A stretch of 64,000 bases of DNA from Pelagicoccus sp. SDUM812003 (lineage in GTDB: Bacteria > Verrucomicrobiota > Verrucomicrobiia > Opitutales > Opitutaceae), in NCBI RefSeq assembly GCF_031127815.1, contig NZ_JARXHY010000013.1, positions 114,816 through 178,815 on the forward strand, written 5' to 3'. The number at the start of each line of letters is the position of its first letter. Within the stretch, counting starts at the first letter, position 1. The notes under the pieces are model-generated. The model searched no databases and was not told the origin of the DNA. It saw only the letters and a list, made by a program, of their open reading frames with translations. A program made the position numbers and the translations under genes. This document shows, in pieces, positions 9,786 to 18,178 of this stretch.

Positions 9786-10154
9786 TCAGTTGGGCAACAC
9801 GCGTTGCACGACCTTCTGCAGCTGGGCCGGTTGGAATGGCTTGATGATCCAGCCGGTGGCGCCTGCTTGGCGTCCGGCCATCTTCTTGCTCTCCTCCGAC
9901 TCGGTGGTCAGCAGAACGATAGGCGTGCGGCGGTAGTTTGGCATGGCCCGCAGCTGACGCGTCGTTTCGATGCCGTTCATGATCGGCATGTTCACGTCGC
10001 AGATGACGAGATCCACTTGCGTGGACTTCAGCTGGTTGAGCGCTGATTGTCCGTTCTCCGCTTCTAGCACTTCAAACCCGCATTGCTTCAGGGTGAGCCG
10101 CACCATCTGGCGCATGCTAGCTGAGTCGTCTATGGTGATCGCTTTACGAGACAT
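9786..10154 (-). CDS. cheY: CheY-type single-domain response regulator (proximal to cheA)
   Basis: 122 residues, a bare receiver domain. Acidic pocket near the N-terminus (ITIDDS), phospho-acceptor Asp in [12 protein letters not shown] (about residue 53), Thr/Ser switch at LLTTES, and the conserved Lys in IIKPF (about 104). It lies 55 bp upstream of cheA in the same direction. No output domain, so it acts by protein-protein contact, probably on a motor or pilus machine not encoded here. Confidence 0.93.
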   Translation of the reverse strand: MSRKAITIDDSASMRQMVRLTLKQCGFEVLEAENGQSALNQLKSTQVDLVICDVNMPIMNGIETTRQLRAMPNYRRTPIVLLTTESEESKKMAGRQAGATGWIIKPFQPAQLQKVVQRVLPN

Positions 10155-10170
10155 TGTAGTTGTTTTTCGG

Positions 10171-10452
10171 TTATGGTTTTGTAAGGGCTGGTATTCCCCA
10201 ACGCTTGAGCGCGTCGTTGAAAAATGGATCGTCGTGACTGTGAAATGTGGAGGCGGATTGGGCGGCCGATAGGGCGAACTGCACGACCGCGGTGTCGACG
10301 CTTTGGGCCTCCGCGGTGTCGAAGCGTAGGTCGGTGCAGTCTTGAAGGGCTGCTTTCAGCTGCGGCAGGGCGTGCGCCACGTCGTCCATGGCGCAGCGTT
10401 CGGCGAAGACGAGAGTGGTGACGTTTTCGGATTGTGAAACGGTGATAGGCAT
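10171..10452 (-). CDS. STAS-domain protein
   Basis: 93 residues with the pattern of a STAS (anti-sigma-factor antagonist/MlaB-like) domain: N-terminal beta strand, central DLRFDTAEAQSVDTAVVQF where a Ser/Asp turn precedes the helix, and a short C-terminal helix. It lies between the two cheY genes with 5-17 bp gaps, so it belongs to the chemosensory operon. Similar small STAS proteins are encoded in other alternative-function chemosensory clusters, where their partner is unclear. No kinase for it is visible. Confidence 0.7.
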   Translation of the reverse strand: MPITVSQSENVTTLVFAERCAMDDVAHALPQLKAALQDCTDLRFDTAEAQSVDTAVVQFALSAAQSASTFHSHDDPFFNDALKRWGIPALTKP

Positions 10453-10457
10453 AATCT

Positions 10458-10820
10458 CTAGCGACCGAGCATTTTGACGTTTTCCAGCAGCGTCATAGGA
10501 TTGCAGGGTTTGGTGATGTAGACGTTGGCTCCGGCCTCGTAGCCGAGACGCATGTCCTCGTCCTCCTTTTCGGTGGAGATGATCGCGATAGGGATCTCCT
10601 GGTATTCCTCTTCCGCTCGAACGCGGCGGATGAAGTCGTATCCGTTCATCCCTATCATGTTGATATCGGTCAGGATGACATCGTAGGGCGTCTTGAAAAG
10701 CAGCTCCAATCCCTGGGCGCCATCTTCCGCTGTGCCTACGGTGAATCCGGCGCTCTGCAAGATGCTACGGTGGTAGTTGCGGGCGGTCAGGGAATCATCG
10801 ACTACGAGTACTTTATTCAT
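10458..10820 (-). CDS. CheY-type single-domain response regulator (distal copy)
   Basis: 120 residues: VLVVDDSLTAR at the start, phospho-Asp in VILTDINMIGMNG (about 52), switch Ser/Thr in AIISTEKED, and Lys in YITKPC (about 103). It is only distantly alike to the other CheY, so the pair probably divides tasks (output versus phosphate sink). It sits 6 bp downstream of cheR. Confidence 0.92.
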   Translation of the reverse strand: MNKVLVVDDSLTARNYHRSILQSAGFTVGTAEDGAQGLELLFKTPYDVILTDINMIGMNGYDFIRRVRAEEEYQEIPIAIISTEKEDEDMRLGYEAGANVYITKPCNPMTLLENVKMLGR

Positions 10821-10826
10821 AGCGGA

Positions 10827-11672
10827 TCAGGATTTCGAATACACGAGATGGTTGTTCATTTTCTTGAGATGGAATGCGTTGGAGATTCGCCCGATTGACT
10901 CGGAGTGACCGAGGAAAACGTAGCCATCTCGGTTCAGCGCGACATAGAAGTGGTCCACCACGTTCTTGCGAGCGAGCTCGTCGAAGTAGATGAGCACATT
11001 GCGGCAGAAGATGAAATCGTAGCCACGGTGGCGGCGCATGGCTCGTCGATCGGAAAGGTTGAGGTGTTCGAAGCGAACCAGCTTGCGGGTGTCGGGCAGC
11101 ACCGTGTGTTCCTTGCCGTTGAACTGGAGGTGACGCCCGTAGTAGTCCTTCGGAACATGCTTGACGGAGCGATCGAGGTAGTAGCCGGTCTTGGCCCGCT
11201 CGAGCGCTCGCGTATCGACATCGGTAGCGACGATCTCGATCTCGAACTCGCGATAGTCGTCGAGCACCTCCATCAGGATGATGGCGAGCGTATACGGCTC
11301 TTCTCCGGTCGAGCAACCCGCCGACCAAATGCGCAGCGTGGCGTCGCCTTGCTTCCGTTTCTTTTCGTAAACTTCGGGAAGGCAGCTGTTCGCGAACGCT
11401 TCCAGCTGCTCGAACTCGCGAAACATGTAGGTTTCGTTGGTCGTGATGAGATCGGTGAGAGCCTGCAGTTCGAAGCCGTCTCTGTCCGCGTAGCGTAGGT
11501 GGTGGTAGTATTCCTTGAAGCTAGATATATCCAGAAACTGGAGACGTTGCAGCACCCGCTTTTCGAGAAAGGCAGCCTTGTTGTCTCCGAAGTGAATGCC
11601 CAGTTTCTCGCGTATGAAGTCGCGCAGTCGCGTGAAGACTTCGAAAGGGATGGTCTGGCTAGCCGATTGCAT
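10827..11672 (-). CDS. cheR: Chemotaxis protein methyltransferase CheR
   Basis: 281 residues. N-terminal helical CheR_N (from IPFEVFTRLRDFIREKLGI) and a SAM-binding domain with AGCSTGEEPYTLAI (about 120), IVATDVDTRALERA (about 155) and FIFCRNVLIYF (about 220). It methylates Glu residues of the MCP for adaptation. The start at 11672 (CCTGGAAA upstream) overlaps the end of the HEAT gene by 14 bp; a longer upstream frame is not needed. Together with cheB in the same operon it gives a full adaptation pair. Confidence 0.93.
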   Translation of the reverse strand: MQSASQTIPFEVFTRLRDFIREKLGIHFGDNKAAFLEKRVLQRLQFLDISSFKEYYHHLRYADRDGFELQALTDLITTNETYMFREFEQLEAFANSCLPEVYEKKRKQGDATLRIWSAGCSTGEEPYTLAIILMEVLDDYREFEIEIVATDVDTRALERAKTGYYLDRSVKHVPKDYYGRHLQFNGKEHTVLPDTRKLVRFEHLNLSDRRAMRRHRGYDFIFCRNVLIYFDELARKNVVDHFYVALNRDGYVFLGHSESIGRISNAFHLKKMNNHLVYSKS

Positions 11673-12729
11673 TTTCCAGGGCCTCCTTGGTTTCGGGGTC
11701 GCGTTCGATGCGAAGTCGTTTCTCCAGTTCAGAGAGGAGCGCGCTTTTCGCTGCCGAGCCATCGATCGCTTCGGTTGCCAAAGTGCGAACGCGGCTGCTG
11801 GAGCTGTTCAGAGCTCCGGTCAGAAGCTGACGAGCCTGCGGAGTTTGGGATCGCTTGACGAGCAAGTCGAGAGCGTTGTCGATGGCGCAGTCGTCGAGGC
11901 TTTGCTCGAACAGCGCCTCGTACCAGGGATGCAGGCAGTCGGGCAGGGGGAGGTCTGGAAAGCGCTGCAGCAAGCGCGATATGCCCTCGGACAGCACGCC
12001 GTCCACCTGGCCAGGGCAGGTTTCGAGCAGGGCGATCAAGTAGTCGAGATCTTTCTCTTGGCCGTGGGCTCCGTAGAGACGAGCGATCCATGGCAGGTAG
12101 AAACCTTCCTCTTCACGCAGTTCGCTGAATCGAGCTTTGATCGCTTCGAAAGCCTTTGGCGAGTCGAAGTTAGAAAGGGATTCCAGGATGCTGGATACGA
12201 GCATGGGTTCCTGTTCGGCCTTCAGCAAACGAAGAATGTGATCCTCTAGTTCGAGCAGCTGGCGTTGTCCCGCGTATTCCACCGCTGCGATGCGTACGTT
12301 GATATCCTCGTCTTCCAGTCCCATAGCCATGAAACGGCAGCAGTTTTGAGGAGAAAACATCATCGCGGCATCGACGATGAACTTACGGATGTCCGCGTCG
12401 CGCTCTGACGAATACAGGCTTTCGAGAAACGAGCAGTTTCGCTCGCCCTTGCTCTGGAGCAAGCGGACTGCGGCGTTGCGGGTGGCAGCGGCGCCGCTGT
12501 AGAGCCAGTCGCAGACTCTTTCCACCAGAAGAGGGGAGTCGAAAGTCAGCAACGCTTGGTTGATGGCCTCGCGAACCGCGATCGAATCGTCGCGCTCGAA
12601 CTGCTTGATGAGCGGGTCGATGGCCGTGTCGTCTTGTAGGTGCGCGAGATCCTCGGCTGCGTAGATGCGCTCTGTTTCGTCCTCGTGCTTGAGGCCTTTT
12701 AGAAGGGTGTTCAGATCGAGCGCCTCCAT
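11659..12729 (-). CDS. HEAT-repeat protein in chemosensory operon
   Basis: 356 residues made of repeated helical pairs, e.g. LKGLKHEDETERIYAAEDL, FERDDSIAVREAINQALL and LEDEDINVRIAAVEYAGQ, with conserved Asp/Arg and Ala spacing typical of HEAT/PBS-lyase repeats. No catalytic motif. The start at 12729 has AAGGA upstream and lies 4 bp after the cheB stop; the end overlaps cheR. HEAT proteins occur in some chemosensory clusters as scaffolds; that function here is inferred from position only. Confidence 0.82.
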   Translation of the reverse strand: MEALDLNTLLKGLKHEDETERIYAAEDLAHLQDDTAIDPLIKQFERDDSIAVREAINQALLTFDSPLLVERVCDWLYSGAAATRNAAVRLLQSKGERNCSFLESLYSSERDADIRKFIVDAAMMFSPQNCCRFMAMGLEDEDINVRIAAVEYAGQRQLLELEDHILRLLKAEQEPMLVSSILESLSNFDSPKAFEAIKARFSELREEEGFYLPWIARLYGAHGQEKDLDYLIALLETCPGQVDGVLSEGISRLLQRFPDLPLPDCLHPWYEALFEQSLDDCAIDNALDLLVKRSQTPQARQLLTGALNSSSSRVRTLATEAIDGSAAKSALLSELEKRLRIERDPETKEALENAIG

Positions 12730-12733
12730 GTCC

Positions 12734-13825
12734 TTAACGGGTTGCGAAGTGGTTGAGCGCCGCGTCGGCGATGCAGTGCAGAGGCAGCGCTTCGCAGACG
12801 CCACCGCGTTCGTAGGCGGCGCGCGGCATCCCGTAGACCACTGCGGTTTCTTCGCTTTCGGCGATGGTGTAGGCTCCGCCATTCTTCAGTTCCAGCATGG
12901 ACTCCGCTCCGTCGTGACCGATGCCGGTCATCAGGATGGCGATGGTGTTTTGCGGTCCGAACGCCTTTCCGACAGCTCGGAACATGACATCGACCGAGGG
13001 TACGAATAGGCTCTGCGGTTGCGTAGGGCACCGCATGGTGATCGAGCTGTCAGACCGGCGATGCGGCACCATGTGGCGACCGCCTTGTCCAACGTAGCAT
13101 ACGCCAGAGCGTATGCTCTGCCGCGCTCTGGCTTCCTCTACCTGTATCGAACATTTGGATGCGAGCCTTTTGCTAAACGATGAGGTGAAGTTTGCGGGCA
13201 TGTGCTGCACTAGAAATATCGCTGCATCAAGATCGGCAGGAAAGCGTGGCAGCACTTTCTGGATACTCGTCGGACCGCCAGTTGAAATGCCAATCGCGAT
13301 CGCGCGCGTCGGAGCAGGCGTTCCTCGATCGATCGGTTCCTGCTCGGCCGAAAAGTCGGGCTCGAAGATGGCCTCCGGCTTACGAGCGCTGGCATCGTCG
13401 CTTTGCTGCTTGAGATCGGCTTGGGCAGCGGCCTTTATTTTTTCGATTAGCTCGTGGGCAATCGCTTGCAAGTCGCGGGAGTCGTCACCATCCGGTTTTG
13501 CGACGCAGTCGAAGGCGCCCAGCGAGAGGGCTTCGATGGTTGCGTCGGCGTTTCTGGGGGTGTGGGTCGAAACGACGATGGCCTGGCAATAGCCTTCCGT
13601 GAGGATTTGCTTGAGGGCCGAGAGCCCGTCCAGTCGCGGCATGTTGATATCCAGCGTGATAACGTCAGGGCGGTATTCGCGAGCCATGTTGACCGCGTCC
13701 GCGCCGTCGCGGGCGATCGCCACCACCTCGATTTGCGGATCCGATTCGAGCAAGCGGCAAATGGCTCTGCGAGTCAGAGTGGAGTCGTCCGCGACGATGG
13801 CTCGGATTTTCCTTGGGATGGGCAT
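12734..13825 (-). CDS. cheB: Chemotaxis response regulator protein-glutamate methylesterase CheB
   Basis: 363 residues: receiver domain (AIVADDSTLTRR; phospho-Asp in VITLDINMPRLDG about 55; KPDG) joined by a variable linker to the methylesterase domain with Ser in GISTGGP (about 175), His in VQHMP (about 205) and Asp in TGIGHDGAESM (about 300). It removes methyl groups from, or deamidates, MCP Glu/Gln residues and is activated by CheA phosphorylation. First of the closely packed cheB-HEAT-cheR-cheY-STAS-cheY block. Confidence 0.94.
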   Translation of the reverse strand: MPIPRKIRAIVADDSTLTRRAICRLLESDPQIEVVAIARDGADAVNMAREYRPDVITLDINMPRLDGLSALKQILTEGYCQAIVVSTHTPRNADATIEALSLGAFDCVAKPDGDDSRDLQAIAHELIEKIKAAAQADLKQQSDDASARKPEAIFEPDFSAEQEPIDRGTPAPTRAIAIGISTGGPTSIQKVLPRFPADLDAAIFLVQHMPANFTSSFSKRLASKCSIQVEEARARQSIRSGVCYVGQGGRHMVPHRRSDSSITMRCPTQPQSLFVPSVDVMFRAVGKAFGPQNTIAILMTGIGHDGAESMLELKNGGAYTIAESEETAVVYGMPRAAYERGGVCEALPLHCIADAALNHFATR

Positions 13826-13919
13826 GGACGAGGTATGGATTCGTTCGTTTTCGTTATCGGGAGATATCGCGCGAAGTTCGCCGGGAGATTTCAGTTTAGT
13901 GTAAAACGCGTTGAAAACG

Positions 13920-15785
13920 TCACTCGGCGGCTTCGGTTTCGGTCTCGCTTAACAGTTTCTTCAAGTCCAGCGCCACGATGATGCGCTTCCCGCCGTTCGC
14001 TTTCGCTATCCCTGAGACGAAGCGTGTGATCGGGGCCCCGGAGGTTTCTTTGGGAGGGCCGGTGACGACATCGGCCGGGACGCGAAGCACGTGGCTGACG
14101 CTGTCGACCAGCAGACCCGTCTTTTGCCCTTCCACGTCCGCCACGATGATGCGTGACTTGTCATCGTTTTCCTTGTCTTCGAGCTGCAGGCGCTTTCGGA
14201 GGTTTACCACGGAGAGGACCTCGCCACGGAGGTTGGCGATTCCGTCGATGTAGTCCGGCGCATCGGGGACGGGGGTGATGCGCGTGAGGCGATCGATCTC
14301 GCGCACATGCTGGATCAACGCTCCGAACTCGTCGTCTCCCAACTTGAAGCAGACTAGCTGTAGTTCTTCTGCGGTTACACTTGACTTAGCGTTCATCTCT
14401 TTGGTTGGCGTTTTTTCCTTCTTGGTTTGCGCTTCGCTGATGGAAGCTTCCAGTTCGGCTCGTTCGCGGGCGGGAATGATGCGTTCTGGGTCGAGCATGA
14501 GAGCCATGCGTTTCCCGGCTTCCATCTTGGCGACTCCCGCCAGCTCGATGCCGGACTTCTTCGAGAGCGAGGGGGCCTCTTCGAAGCAGGACAAGGGGAT
14601 CGCCTTGATCTCGCGCACGCGATCGACTTGCAGTCCGACCTCCATGGATCCGGAGCGCGCGACGACGATTCGCTGGTCCGCTTTCGCTCCGGTTTGAATC
14701 AGCCGAGAGCATTTGTCGAAGGCCTGCGAGGTGGCGGAGATGCTTTCGCGGAACCGTTGCTCCTGCTTTTCGCAGGTTTTTTCCGACAGCGTCCTCGCTT
14801 CCGAGAGGCAGGCAAGCATGGAGAGTCGCAGCTGATCGTAAGCCTGGTTGAGCGAATCGTTCGACGATCTTAGATCGTTTGAATCGGCGATTTCGAGCCC
14901 TGACAGAAGGTGGTCATCGGAAAGCGAGCCTTTGGCCATGTCTTCAATCAGTCGATCGCTCCAACTCTCGAAGGAGAGCTTCAGGAGACTGAGCTCCCTC
15001 TGACGCTGCTTCTCTATGCTCTGGCGTCCCAGGATCTTTCTGAGATCGATAACGGGCAGGACATTTCCTCTCAGCGAGAGAAAACCGCTTAGGAAGGCAG
15101 GCGCGTTCGAGGGGCGCCTGGGATCGCGGATACGAATGACCTCTTGGATTTGCTCGATGGGCAGACAGTATTCCGTCGAGTCGATTTCGAATAGGACAAC
15201 CTGTCGCGTCTCTTCGGATACGTATTTAGGTTTTCCGCTGGTCTGTTTCACGGTTTCCGAAGGTGCCCGCTCGAAGAGCGTAGGATCGATCTCGATCTCG
15301 CATATCTTGTCCGTGTCGAGGTTCATCACGATGCGGCTTCCATCGTCCAGACGAGCCACGTTTCGCAAGTATCGACCGTTTGCGGAGCTGATGGATTGCG
15401 GCGCGTCCTCGATGTGCTGGCGATCTATCCTTCGCACCGAGTGCACCGCATCGACGATCAACCCGGTCTGTCGCTTGGCTCGGTCGATGACGAGGATGCG
15501 CGACTTGTCGCCGAGGTCGCTGACGGCTGCGCCAAATTTCTTTCTCAGGTCGACGATGGGAAGAATCTCGCCGCGCAGGTTGGCGACTCCTTTTACGTGG
15601 GCGGGAGCGAGTGGAATGCGCGTGGCGCGGATGGGGCGAACGATTTCCCGAACGTCAAGGATGTCGAAGCCGTATTCTTCCGCCCCGACCTGAAAGGTGA
15701 CGACTTGCGAAGAGGTCTCCTCCTCTTGCGAGGCGTGTCGCTCAGCATGGGCGTCGCGCGAATCGCTGCCTGTATCGGTTTTCAT
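13920..15785 (-). CDS. Triple CheW-domain adaptor protein
   Basis: 621 residues with three CheW domains: about 25-165 (VKGVANLRGEILPIVDLRK), about 195-430 (FLSGFLSLRGNVLPVIDLRK) and about 475-615 (IDGIANLRGEVLSVVNLRK). The second domain is split by a helical insertion of roughly 110 residues after its NLRG-like strand, and its remaining beta strands resume at RIVVARSGSMEVGLQVD. CheW links receptors to CheA; three linked copies could crosslink several arrays. No separate single-domain cheW is present. Encoded 20 bp after the MCP gene and 94 bp before cheB. Confidence 0.9.
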   Translation of the reverse strand: MKTDTGSDSRDAHAERHASQEEETSSQVVTFQVGAEEYGFDILDVREIVRPIRATRIPLAPAHVKGVANLRGEILPIVDLRKKFGAAVSDLGDKSRILVIDRAKRQTGLIVDAVHSVRRIDRQHIEDAPQSISSANGRYLRNVARLDDGSRIVMNLDTDKICEIEIDPTLFERAPSETVKQTSGKPKYVSEETRQVVLFEIDSTEYCLPIEQIQEVIRIRDPRRPSNAPAFLSGFLSLRGNVLPVIDLRKILGRQSIEKQRQRELSLLKLSFESWSDRLIEDMAKGSLSDDHLLSGLEIADSNDLRSSNDSLNQAYDQLRLSMLACLSEARTLSEKTCEKQEQRFRESISATSQAFDKCSRLIQTGAKADQRIVVARSGSMEVGLQVDRVREIKAIPLSCFEEAPSLSKKSGIELAGVAKMEAGKRMALMLDPERIIPARERAELEASISEAQTKKEKTPTKEMNAKSSVTAEELQLVCFKLGDDEFGALIQHVREIDRLTRITPVPDAPDYIDGIANLRGEVLSVVNLRKRLQLEDKENDDKSRIIVADVEGQKTGLLVDSVSHVLRVPADVVTGPPKETSGAPITRFVSGIAKANGGKRIIVALDLKKLLSETETEAAE

Positions 15786-15805
15786 GGTACGACACGTAGC
15801 AACGA

Positions 15806-17722
15806 CTAGCTGAGGTGCTGCAATTCGTCCGCCTGGTGAGCGATGTCCTCGACCGCGTTGGCGATTTCGGCTGCGGAGTTGGCTCCTTCGCTGGCGGCGC
15901 GAGCGGCGGCTTCCGTTTCCTTGGATACGTCCTCCGCTGATTGGCTGATCGCCTTGGAGGAAGCCAGGGCTTCGTCGAGCAGGTTCACGGTCGACGAGCT
16001 TTCGGATTCGATCTCCTTGATGCTATCGGAAATGCGCGAGGTTTCGCTGACCAGCTGGTTCAGGCTGCTGAGCGTGGCGGAGGCCCGCCCGGCCTCTTCG
16101 CTGGAGGTCTTCGCGGCGCGATGGATCTCGTAGGAAACCTCTGAAATCTGGTCGGAGATGCTGCGCACCATATCCTTGATCTTGTCGGCGTTTTCCGAGG
16201 ATTCGTTGGCCAGCGAGCGTATGTCCGCTGCAACTACGCTGAAGCCTTTTCCGAATTCACCCGCTCGGGCCGCTTCGACGTTTCCATTGACCGCCAGCAT
16301 GTTCACTTGGATGGTGATGGTGACGATGGTATCGACGATCTTGTCGATCTGGCGCATGCGGTTGCGCAGCTCCTCAATGTTTTTGGCCGAGCGGTTTCCG
16401 ACGGAAGCGGATTCCTCGATGTCTCGAATGAGGTCGGCGATGTTCTGGTTGTTTTTCGAGAGCAGTTCGCAGGTGTCATCGGCGAGGGCGCTGCTTTCTC
16501 TGGCGACTTCGCTCATTTCTCTCGCTTGCTCGTCGAGCTGGGCGCCGACCGTGATGGAGTCTTTGGAGGCTTGGGTCTGTCTCAGGATGGCCCGATTGAT
16601 TTCCGAAATGGCCACGGAGATCTCCGCTGCGGACGCTCGGATCTCTTCAGCGTTGGCGGACATCTGCTCGGCTGCCGCCGCGAGCTCCTCGGAGCTTTTT
16701 TCGGAGTCGTCCGAGTCGCTGAGAGACTGTGCCAGACGGGTCATGGCGCGGGCGGCTCCGGCCATTTCCGCGAAGGCCCGGCTTTCCTCCTGCACCGCTT
16801 TGGAGGATTCTTCGGCCGATGAGCTGGCTTGCTCTGCGGCGCTGGCGATCTCCTCGGCGTTTCGCAAGTAGTCGAGCGCCGCGGCGTTGGTGAGCTCGGC
16901 GGAGTTCGCGATGCGTTGGGCAGTGTCGAAGATGCCATTGAAATTGGTCGAGATTGAGCTCAGGTCGCCGGTGATGACTTCGGCTTTGCCGATTTCTTCC
17001 TCGGCCTTGGCGGCGGCGGTTTCGGTGTCGGCTGTGACGGTTTTGACCTGATGCTGAATTTGCTGGACGACGTCCTGGATGGCGCGGGCGCTTTTTTCGG
17101 AGAGCTCCGCCAGGTTTCTTACTTCGTCCGCGACCACCGCGAAGCCTTTTCCGTGCTCTCCGGCCCGAGCCGCTTCGATGGCCGCGTTGAGGGCGAGCAG
17201 GTTTGTCTGGTCGGCGATGCGGGCCACCGCGTTCACGATGTTGCCGATCTCGTCGGACTGACGTTCCAGCTCGGCGATCTTTCCGGCGGATTCCATGTTG
17301 GCCCGAGCGGTGTTGTTCACTCCGAGGATCAGTCGCTGAATCATCTCCGAGGTGTCGGCGGAGCGGTTCTTCAGATCCCTGGCCTGATCCATGGCGTTCT
17401 TGGCTTTGGCGCTGGAGCGGGTGGCCGTTTTTTCGATGGATTCGATAGCGACTCGGGCCTGGTCGGCGGCGTCGGCGGTGCGGCTGGAAGCGGAGCTCAC
17501 CTTCGCCATGTTGCTCTCCAGGGTGCGGACCGCGTCGGTGGCGTCGGTGATGCTGTTCGTGACCTCTTCGGTGGCGTTGAGGAGCGTGCTTACGATGGAT
17601 TGCAGTCGCTGCTCGTTTTCGCTGCGAGAGATCCTGGCGGTTTTTCTTGCCGGTCGCTTGCGAGGCGAAGAGCCGTTGCTGTCGCCGTTCGGGTCGTTGG
17701 GTTTCGCTAGGGATTTGACCAT
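15806..17722 (-). CDS. mcp: Soluble methyl-accepting chemotaxis protein with two signalling tips
   Basis: 638 residues with a basic N-terminus ([13 protein letters not shown]), no membrane segment and no ligand domain, almost entirely coiled coil rich in Ala, Ser and Glu. Two hairpin tips are present: a canonical one, [20 protein letters not shown] (about 185), and a divergent one, [20 protein letters not shown] (about 485), each followed by GKGF-VVA-(E/D)-(V/I)R. So it is a cytoplasmic receptor that could hold two CheA/CheW contact sites. It is first in the operon. Confidence 0.93.
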   Translation of the reverse strand: MVKSLAKPNDPNGDSNGSSPRKRPARKTARISRSENEQRLQSIVSTLLNATEEVTNSITDATDAVRTLESNMAKVSSASSRTADAADQARVAIESIEKTATRSSAKAKNAMDQARDLKNRSADTSEMIQRLILGVNNTARANMESAGKIAELERQSDEIGNIVNAVARIADQTNLLALNAAIEAARAGEHGKGFAVVADEVRNLAELSEKSARAIQDVVQQIQHQVKTVTADTETAAAKAEEEIGKAEVITGDLSSISTNFNGIFDTAQRIANSAELTNAAALDYLRNAEEIASAAEQASSSAEESSKAVQEESRAFAEMAGAARAMTRLAQSLSDSDDSEKSSEELAAAAEQMSANAEEIRASAAEISVAISEINRAILRQTQASKDSITVGAQLDEQAREMSEVARESSALADDTCELLSKNNQNIADLIRDIEESASVGNRSAKNIEELRNRMRQIDKIVDTIVTITIQVNMLAVNGNVEAARAGEFGKGFSVVAADIRSLANESSENADKIKDMVRSISDQISEVSYEIHRAAKTSSEEAGRASATLSSLNQLVSETSRISDSIKEIESESSSTVNLLDEALASSKAISQSAEDVSKETEAAARAASEGANSAAEIANAVEDIAHQADELQHLS

Positions 17723-18178
17723 GGGAATAGCGGGGTTCGTTGACGTTTAGCTTTTTGCGTGGTTGGATTCGAGAGTTGGGAACGGTGGCGAAGCGGGTGC
17801 AGGCTTCCATCCAACGGGAATGGAGCTTCGCGCAGGCTTTTCGCAAGCGCCCCCCCGGTTTTTACGATAAGCTTAAAATCGCCGCCTGCGGGCTCGGGCT
17901 CGAGAGCGGTATCTGACCTGGCTCAAGGGGCAGCGGTATTCGCAGCCGCTCCGATTGGCTCAGCGAGTGGGCGCTCCAGGAGTTTCGTCGCTTGCATGCC
18001 CTTTTCGAACGGTTTGCGTCTCCGCCTCGCTCCTTGCCGAAACCTCAAGCCGGTGCGCGTTGAAAGCGCTTCCTCTCACATAGGAATTGCGCGGTCAGCG
18101 AACATTTGTTGTATTTTAACTTCGGATCACAGGTATCCGCTTTTCCCGAAGACCGCCGCCTAATCTTCTACCCCGACC
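17723..18178. other. Divergent intergenic region, no gene seen
   Basis: 456 bp between the outward-reading mcp operon and the FG-GAP gene, presumably holding both promoters. A plus-strand frame here has basic, unstructured composition and no recognisable features. An AT-rich stretch near 18110 (TTGTTGTATTTTAAC) is a possible core promoter for the FG-GAP gene. Confidence 0.4.

Noticed and set aside
17759..18163. 134-codon plus frame between mcp and the FG-GAP gene
   Set aside because: Basic, Ser/Pro-rich translation without features; the region fits a divergent promoter better.
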